This document shows, in pieces, positions 1 through 4,515 of a stretch of DNA of 8,339 nt. The DNA comes from Paracoccaceae bacterium (GTDB lineage Bacteria > Pseudomonadota > Alphaproteobacteria > Rhodobacterales > Rhodobacteraceae). The notes beneath the pieces are model-generated. The model saw nothing but the letters and a program-made list of their open reading frames with translations. It had not been told where the DNA came from and made no database searches. Numbering within the stretch: position 1 is the stretch's first letter; each line of letters starts with the position of its first letter. The stretch is from the NCBI GenBank assembly GCA_020441345.1, contig JAGRMK010000187.1:1-8339 (forward strand), read 5' to 3'. A program made the position numbers and the translations under genes.

Positions 1-375
1 GATATCGGGCGCGGTCGCCATGATGTCGCGCAACAGCGCGGCGGCGCCGGGGTGCGCCCCCAGCCGCATGAACTCTTCGCTGCTGACCAGCAGGGTCTGC
101 CCGGCGTCCAGCGACCGGACGGCATCGAACAGCGTGGCCCAGAGTTCGGGCGCCTTGGCGGGGGCGTCGAACCCGTGCATCAGCGTGGTGACACCGGCAT
201 CGCGCAACAGCGAGAAGGCCAGCGGCGAATGCTTGCCCAATTTCAACGGAAAGGGCGAATAGATCAGCCCTTGCGCCGCGAGCGGTGCTGCATTGGCCGC
301 ACAGAAGACCTGAAGTGCGGTGGTGCCGGTCTTGTAATGGCCGATATGAAGGATAAGGTTTGCGGGTTTGCTCAT
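1..375 (-). CDS. Sulfotransferase-like protein (5' part, cut by window edge)
   Basis: The frame is open for 125 codons from the ATG at 375 to the left edge, so only the N-terminus is present. Residues 7-20 read LILHIGHYKTGTTA. This matches the 5'-phosphosulfate binding loop (IGxxKTGTT) of PAPS-dependent sulfotransferases, in its usual place a few residues from the N-terminus. The family moves a sulfuryl group from PAPS to a hydroxyl or amine, often of a carbohydrate. A later stretch, LLVSSEEF (about residues 98-105), resembles the strand with Ser/Glu seen in bacterial sulfotransferase-like proteins. The gene lies 45 bp downstream of the KpsT-type ATPase gene on the same strand and is probably in its operon, which suggests a polysaccharide substrate. 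The Shine-Dalgarno before this ATG is poor, but the motif position supports the start. The 3'-phosphate-binding region is outside the window, so activity cannot be judged. Confidence 0.72.
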   Translation of the reverse strand, partial: MSKPANLILHIGHYKTGTTALQVFCAANAAPLAAQGLIYSPFPLKLGKHSPLAFSLLRDAGVTTLMHGFDAPAKAPELWATLFDAVRSLDAGQTLLVSSEEFMRLGAHPGAAALLRDIMATAPDI

Positions 376-420
376 GGGCGGGGCCGGGATCCTGCTGGGC
401 TATCTAGGCTATGGGCGATG

Positions 421-1074
421 CTAGGCCATCTGCTTCCTGTGCTGGGCGATGGCCTCTTGCAGGTCGTCGAAATAGGTCAGGTGGCCGTCGTGCAATACCA
501 CTGCTGCATCGCAGAACTCGCGCAGCTCTTCAAGATTGTGACTGACCAGGATCGCGCTGGCGTGCTGCATACGGTCGCGAAACACGGCCTTGCTCTTGCG
601 CCGGAACCGCTGATCGCCGACTGCTGTCACCTCATCGACCAGATAGGTGTCGAAAGGGATGCCCATCGAGATGCCAAAGGTCAGCCGCGATTTCATACCC
701 GAGGAATAGGTGCGGATCGGCATGTGAAAATGACGCCCGATCTCAGCGAAGTCCTGCACGAATTCGGCCAGTTCGTCGGTATCGACGCCATATACCCGCG
801 CCAGGAACTTGGTGTTCTGCGCGCCGGTCAGGTCGCGGTGAAAGGCGCCGCCAAAGCCGATCGGCCAGGAAATGCTGCCGTCGCTCCAGACCTCGCCGAA
901 ATCGGGGCGCATGGTGCCCGCGATGAGTTGCATCAACGTCGACTTGCCCGACCCGTTGCCCCCCAGAAGCGCCAGCGACTTGCCGGTCGGCAGGGTCAAC
1001 GTCAGATCGTTGATCACCGTTGCGAACTGGCGGCCCAGCCAGAACCCCTTGGTCAGATGATCGAACCGTATCAT
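421..1074 (-). CDS. kpsT: Capsular polysaccharide export ABC transporter, ATP-binding protein (KpsT/CtrD/BexA type)
   Basis: This 217-residue protein is a stand-alone nucleotide-binding domain of the length usual for KpsT-type ATPases. It should energise export of a polysaccharide across the inner membrane together with a KpsM-type permease. Visible motifs are Walker A GGNGSGKS (residues 38-45), a degenerate ABC signature YSSGMKS (123-129) as is usual in polysaccharide exporters, Walker B with catalytic Glu (YLVDE, 144-148), and the switch His in SHN (178-180). The segment GGAFHRDLTGAQN (75-87) replaces a classical Q-loop, as in KpsT/Wzt proteins. There is no C-terminal carbohydrate-binding extension as in Wzt of O-antigen systems, so capsule-type export is favoured. 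The start ATG has GGGGGA eight bases upstream. The gene follows the kpsE-like gene by 25 bp, so the two are probably one transcript. Confidence 0.93.
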   Translation of the reverse strand: MIRFDHLTKGFWLGRQFATVINDLTLTLPTGKSLALLGGNGSGKSTLMQLIAGTMRPDFGEVWSDGSISWPIGFGGAFHRDLTGAQNTKFLARVYGVDTDELAEFVQDFAEIGRHFHMPIRTYSSGMKSRLTFGISMGIPFDTYLVDEVTAVGDQRFRRKSKAVFRDRMQHASAILVSHNLEELREFCDAAVVLHDGHLTYFDDLQEAIAQHRKQMA

Positions 1075-1099
1075 TGGCCCTGTCCCCCGCGCCGCGCGC

Positions 1100-2386
1100 T
1101 CAGCCCCGGTCGCGCAGGCTGTAATAGATCAGCGTGACAGCGGCCCAGGTCAGGGTGAGAAAGATCGCGGCAAGCCCGACCAGCAGCAGTCGCTGCGGAT
1201 ACTCGGCGCTTTGCGCCCGCGTCGGGCGCACATAGGTCGCCAGATAGAGGCTTTGACGTTCGACATTCGATCGCGCGGCGTCCAGTGCGGTCAGGGCGGC
1301 GGTATAGGTGCGCTCGGCGAATTCCTGATTGACGATGAGGCTTTCGTATTGGGCGATCAGGCGCGGATAGTCGGTGTCGAAAACGGTCACGTCCTGGGTC
1401 GCGAAATTCCGGCGCTCTGAGGCGATGCGATCCTGAATCACCTCGATCCGGCGTTCGGCCTGGCGCATGCGCGGGTCGGATTCGCTGGTCGTTTGCAGCA
1501 GCAGGTCGTGATCGACCAGCGCCTGCGCCAGTTGTTGTTGCAGGTTGTTGATCACCCCCATGCGGCCCTGGATATCGGCCTGCGGATCGACGATCTGCGT
1601 GCGGGCGCGAAACGACGCCAGTTCCTCGCGCGCCGAGCGCAGTCGCTCCAGCGCGGCTTCAAGATCGAGATTGGCATTCGACATGCTGTCGCTGCGCGCC
1701 TGGGCGTTGAGCTGGTTGATCATTTCTTCGCTTTCGCGCACCACCGCGCGGGCCAGTTGTTGCGCGTAGTCGGCGCTGCCGGCACGGACCTGCACATCCA
1801 TCAGCCCCGAGGCCTGATCGTAAGAGACCCGCATGATCCGGCCCCAGAACCAGACGAGATCCTCGATCGTGGCGTCCGGCCAGATCGAGAAGACCGGGTC
1901 GCTGCCCCAGTGTTGCGCGTAATGGGCACGGATATCGAGCTGCGCCTGAATGCGTTCGACGATCTGCTGGCTCTGGATATAGGCATAGAGCACGTCGGCA
2001 TTCGACGAATTCGACCCGCCGACCAGAGCGGTCAGGCCCCCGGCGAGTTCGGTGGCGGAACTGGTTTCCTCGCTGCGGACGGTGAACCCGGTGTGCGAGG
2101 CGTATTGATCCTGGGCGAAGCCATAGAGATAGACCGTGGTGATCAGCAAAGGAAATAGCACCATCAGCACCAGACCCCAACCGACCCCGAGGTGCCGGGG
2201 CTTGAGATACGCCGGTTGCGCGGGGGGGCGGATGGACCGGGCGGGCGGATGATCGACCGCCACCGCCGCTGCCGCGTCTTCCTGTGCGGCTCTTGCCTGT
2301 CTTCGGGCGCGACGAAGCTCTTGCGCCTTGGCGCGCGCTTCGGGCGTCCGGTGCGGGCGCTCGGCACCCGGCCTGTTGTCGTCCAC
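1100..2386 (-). CDS. kpsE: Capsule export inner-membrane protein (KpsE/CtrB/BexC type, PCP family)
   Basis: The protein has 428 residues. A charged N-terminal tail rich in Arg, Ala and Glu (about 16-45, probably helical and cytoplasmic) and a Pro-rich stretch (47-63) come first. A first membrane helix follows (about 68-88), then a large periplasmic part with long heptad-like helices, and a C-terminal membrane helix (about 400-424) ending in SLRDRG. Just before the last helix, YVRPTRAQSAEYPQR is the Pro-containing motif typical of polysaccharide co-polymerases. No Wzc-type kinase domain is present. Such proteins couple the ABC exporter to the periplasmic and outer-membrane channel. The GTG at 2386 is chosen because GGAGAG lies four bases upstream. 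The frame stays open to an ATG at 2527, but that longer start would run through the divergent promoter and into the permease gene. The kpsT-like gene follows 25 bp downstream. Confidence 0.88.
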   Translation of the reverse strand: MDDNRPGAERPHRTPEARAKAQELRRARRQARAAQEDAAAAVAVDHPPARSIRPPAQPAYLKPRHLGVGWGLVLMVLFPLLITTVYLYGFAQDQYASHTGFTVRSEETSSATELAGGLTALVGGSNSSNADVLYAYIQSQQIVERIQAQLDIRAHYAQHWGSDPVFSIWPDATIEDLVWFWGRIMRVSYDQASGLMDVQVRAGSADYAQQLARAVVRESEEMINQLNAQARSDSMSNANLDLEAALERLRSAREELASFRARTQIVDPQADIQGRMGVINNLQQQLAQALVDHDLLLQTTSESDPRMRQAERRIEVIQDRIASERRNFATQDVTVFDTDYPRLIAQYESLIVNQEFAERTYTAALTALDAARSNVERQSLYLATYVRPTRAQSAEYPQRLLLVGLAAIFLTLTWAAVTLIYYSLRDRG

Positions 2387-2390
2387 GCGG

Positions 2391-2396
2391 CTCTCC
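2391..2396 (-). promoter_or_regulatory. Shine-Dalgarno site deciding the kpsE-like GTG start
   Basis: The minus strand reads GGAGAG, four bases before GTG at 2386. No comparable site precedes the in-frame ATG at 2527, so the shorter protein is preferred. Confidence 0.6.
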
Positions 2397-2456
2397 AAAC
2401 GATTGTTTGCCCGATGCGCTCGTTTTCTACATATTCGCCCGGGCAAAGGCCAGAAA

Positions 2457-2462
2457 AAGGAA
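2457..2462 (+). promoter_or_regulatory. Shine-Dalgarno site deciding the kpsM-like GTG start
   Basis: AAGGAA lies six bases before GTG at 2469. Later in-frame ATGs at 2490 and 2526 have weaker upstream sites. An earlier ATG at 2328 would lie inside the divergent gene. Confidence 0.55.
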
Positions 2463-2468
2463 TCACCC

Positions 2469-3296
2469 GTGAGCGATGCGCCCACCGGCATGCAGACCCC
2501 GGCCTTGCCCGGAAAACGGTATTCCATGAACCGGCGCTATGCGACCTTGCGCACCATCGGGGCGCTGATCCTGCGCGAGATGAGCACGCGGTTCGGGCGC
2601 AAGCCGGGCGGCTATGTCTGGGCGTTGTTGCAGCCATTGGGGATGATCCTGTTGCTGGCGCTGGCATTTTCCCTGTTGGCCAGCCATCCGGCGCTGGGAA
2701 CCAGTTTCATTCTATTCAAGGCAACCGGCCTGATGGCGTTCAACCTGTTCCGCGTCCCGTCGCGTATGGTGGGCAACGCTCTGAGCTATTCGCGTGCCCT
2801 TCTGTCCTATCCCGGTGTGACGTGGATCGATGCCGTGCTGGCACGCTTCGTTCTGAACACCGTGGTGATGGTCATCGTGACCTATCTGATCCTGGCCGGG
2901 ATCATCGTGTTCGAGGATCTGAGCCTGATCTTGAACTGGGGCATGATCCTGGGCTCGGTGCTGTTGTCGGCGGTGCTTGCCTTCGGAATCGGCGTTTTCA
3001 ACACCTTCATGAGCGAGCGGTTCGATGTCTATGACACGGTCTGGAACATCGCGACTTCGCCGCTGATGATCGTCTCTGGGATCATCTTTCTCTATGACGA
3101 CATGCCGACCTTCGCGCAGGAAATTCTGTGGTACAACCCGTTCATTCATGTCGTCGGCATGATGCGCGCCGGGTTCTATTCGGTTTATCACCCGGAATAC
3201 GTCTCTGTGACTTATGTGTTGCTCTGCGCGATGATCCCGATGGTCGTGGGGCTCATTCTTTTGCGGAGACATCACCGCGAATTGCTTCTTCGCTAG
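2469..3296 (+). CDS. kpsM: Capsular polysaccharide export ABC transporter, permease (KpsM/CtrC/BexB type)
   Basis: This 275-residue ABC-2 type permease should form the inner-membrane channel for the polysaccharide, working with the KpsT-type ATPase encoded at 421-1074. The N-terminal part has the LILREMSTRFGRKPGGYVW segment (33-51) typical of the family, including the amphipathic helix before the first membrane span. About six hydrophobic spans can be seen, near residues 50-70, 77-98, 120-150, 155-180, 195-212 and 248-268. The segment IFLYDDMPTFAQEILWYNPF precedes the last span and resembles the conserved periplasmic loop of KpsM/Wzm proteins. It ends with a basic tail RRHHRELLLR. GTG is chosen as the start on its good Shine-Dalgarno; ATG at 2526, 19 codons later, is a real alternative. 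It is unusual that this gene is divergent from its ATPase partner and that its last 44 bp overlap the opposing glycosyltransferase gene. Confidence 0.92.
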   Translation: MSDAPTGMQTPALPGKRYSMNRRYATLRTIGALILREMSTRFGRKPGGYVWALLQPLGMILLLALAFSLLASHPALGTSFILFKATGLMAFNLFRVPSRMVGNALSYSRALLSYPGVTWIDAVLARFVLNTVVMVIVTYLILAGIIVFEDLSLILNWGMILGSVLLSAVLAFGIGVFNTFMSERFDVYDTVWNIATSPLMIVSGIIFLYDDMPTFAQEILWYNPFIHVVGMMRAGFYSVYHPEYVSVTYVLLCAMIPMVVGLILLRRHHRELLLR

Positions 3297-4293
3297 GGTC
3301 CGCGCCCCGCGCGATGGCAACAATCGCGGAATGCGGCACCGTCGTGCGGCGCAGCAAGCCATCGCGCAGGGCCATGCCGAACAGCCGCAGGAACCGGCGC
3401 CGCTCGCCCCGGTGATGACGCAGCCGCAGCAGCCATTTCGGTAGATACAGGCACAGCACCGGACCAAAGAAGATCCCGGTTGCCATGCGATACAGGATCA
3501 AGAGATTGCGGTGATAGTAGTAGACCTTCCACAACGGGCGAATGCGTGGATCGGTTGCTGAGTAAGTCGAGTTGTCATGTTCGAAACGCACCGACGGATC
3601 GAACCCGATCCGGTGCCCGTCGCGCGTCAGGCCCAGGGTATAAATCGTATCCTCGCCATAGAGAAACAGATCGGGGTCCGGATAGCCGCGCCGGGCCACC
3701 GTCGCGGCGCGCACGAAGAAGCCGACGAACGACGCGCCATCGATAGGGCGCAGACCCTGCGTTTCGAAGTCCTGTTGGCCAAGGTGAAACGTGTCGCGGC
3801 CACCGCCCCCGATCAGGGCGCGAAGCAGGATGCGCTTGTTCCAGAACGGATTGAACGTGGGCCGGTTCATCTCGCAGACCGTGCCGTCCGGGTTGCGCAC
3901 CGCGGCGGCAAAACCGTCGTAACCGGCCAGGTCCAGCGCCTGAAACGCGGCAAGCGCGCCCGGTTCGGGGCGCGCATCGTCATCCATCACCACGATCCAG
4001 TCGGGTGACAGGGCTTCCATGGCGTGCCGCATGCCCTGTTCGAACCCGCCCGCCCCGCCAAGATTGGCGTCGTTGCGCAACACGATCAGACGCGGATCGG
4101 ACAGAGTTGAAAGCCATTCCGGGGTGCCGTCATCGGACGCGTTGTCAACCACCAGCACAGCCGCGAGGTCTCGCTCAGGATACGCAAGCAGTGCGTGCAG
4201 GGTGGCCTGTAGCTGCGCCAGGCGGCGATGCGTGACGACGACGGCGACCAGCCGTTTGTGTCGGGCGCCCGGCAGCGGGCCGTTTCCAGTCAT
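3253..4293 (-). CDS. Family 2 glycosyltransferase (GlfT2/rhamnosyltransferase-like)
   Basis: This 346-residue GT-A fold enzyme should transfer a sugar from a nucleotide donor in the cytoplasm, probably for the surface polysaccharide exported by the neighbouring transporter. Visible signatures are VVVTHRR (18-24) at the first strand, VVDNASDDGT (48-57) for nucleotide binding, NLGGAGGF (77-84), the metal-binding DDD at 104-106 followed by AR, and the acceptor-side GED at 213-215. A His in FEHDNS (239) sits where the family often has a metal-ligand His. The NLGGAGGF and MDDDAR style is that of galactofuranosyl- and rhamnosyltransferases, but the sugar cannot be told. A hydrophobic, basic C-terminal stretch (about 265-305) could bind the membrane. 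AAGGA lies five bases before the ATG. The final 44 bp overlap the kpsM-like gene tail to tail. Confidence 0.9.
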   Translation of the reverse strand: MTGNGPLPGARHKRLVAVVVTHRRLAQLQATLHALLAYPERDLAAVLVVDNASDDGTPEWLSTLSDPRLIVLRNDANLGGAGGFEQGMRHAMEALSPDWIVVMDDDARPEPGALAAFQALDLAGYDGFAAAVRNPDGTVCEMNRPTFNPFWNKRILLRALIGGGGRDTFHLGQQDFETQGLRPIDGASFVGFFVRAATVARRGYPDPDLFLYGEDTIYTLGLTRDGHRIGFDPSVRFEHDNSTYSATDPRIRPLWKVYYYHRNLLILYRMATGIFFGPVLCLYLPKWLLRLRHHRGERRRFLRLFGMALRDGLLRRTTVPHSAIVAIARGADPSEEAIRGDVSAKE

Positions 4294-4305
4294 GAAGGTC
4301 CTTCA
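4293..4305. repeat. 13-bp perfect palindrome over the ribosome binding site and start of the glycosyltransferase gene
   Basis: TGAAGGTCCTTCA is symmetric about T4299. On the minus strand it holds the AAGGA Shine-Dalgarno and reaches the A of the ATG. The arms are too close to form a stable RNA hairpin by themselves. A protein-binding site is possible but unproven; it may simply be chance. Confidence 0.4.
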
Positions 4306-4318
4306 GCTTGCTTGCCCC

Positions 4319-4349
4319 CTGCTAGGACACAGTCACGCGCCGCTGTCAA
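4319..4349 (-). promoter_or_regulatory. Putative promoter of the glycosyltransferase gene
   Basis: The minus strand carries a perfect TTGACA (4349-4344). A weak -10 candidate, TAGCAG (4324-4319), lies 19 bp further on. Transcription would begin near 4311, giving a leader of about 18 bases. The -35 is convincing, the -10 is not. The rest of the spacer 4294-4515 is GC-rich, and I could not see a clear promoter for the rightward gene in it. Confidence 0.4.
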
Positions 4350-4503
4350 ACCCCGGATCACGGCCCGGCGCCGCGACGCGGGGTGACGTGACCGCCGCCG
4401 ATCGCCGCGAATTCGGATCAAATGCAAGACGAAGGCCGCGATTTTGCCACGTTTGCGTGCCGTCGGCCGCCATCGCGGGACGCCAGTGTCGGCGGCGGTG
4501 GCG

Positions 4504-4510
4504 AAGGGGA
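4504..4510 (+). promoter_or_regulatory. Shine-Dalgarno site deciding the start of the RTX protein
   Basis: AAGGGGA lies five bases before ATG at 4516. An ATG 24 codons upstream (4444) is in frame but has no such site and would add an Arg/Ala-rich extension that does not look like part of the domain. Confidence 0.65.
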
Positions 4511-4515
4511 ACGAG

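Larger units (their letters stand above)
2387..2468. promoter_or_regulatory. Divergent promoter region between the kpsE-like and kpsM-like genes
   Basis: This 82-bp spacer is more AT-rich than its flanks and must serve both genes. On the plus strand TTGCCC (2407-2412) and CATATT (2430-2435) are 17 bp apart, each matching the sigma-70 consensus at 4 of 6 positions, placing transcription near 2442. The heptamers TTTGCCC (2406-2412) and GGGCAAA (2441-2447) form an inverted repeat around this promoter, and GCCCGGGC (2437-2444) is a perfect palindrome. A matching -10 on the minus strand is not clear. The promoter and any operator role are inferred from sequence alone. Confidence 0.5.

Noticed and set aside
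52..1137. Open frame of 361 codons on the plus strand
   Set aside because: It lies wholly opposite the sulfotransferase-like and kpsT-like genes, whose motifs are unmistakable, and its product has no recognisable motif.
2328..2468. N-terminal extension of the kpsM-like protein to an ATG at 2328
   Set aside because: It would lie inside the divergent kpsE-like gene and its product is Arg/Cys/Ser-rich, unlike any permease N-terminus.
2387..2527. N-terminal extension of the kpsE-like protein to an ATG at 2527
   Set aside because: The added 47 residues would cover the divergent promoter and the start of the permease gene. The GTG at 2386 has a good Shine-Dalgarno.
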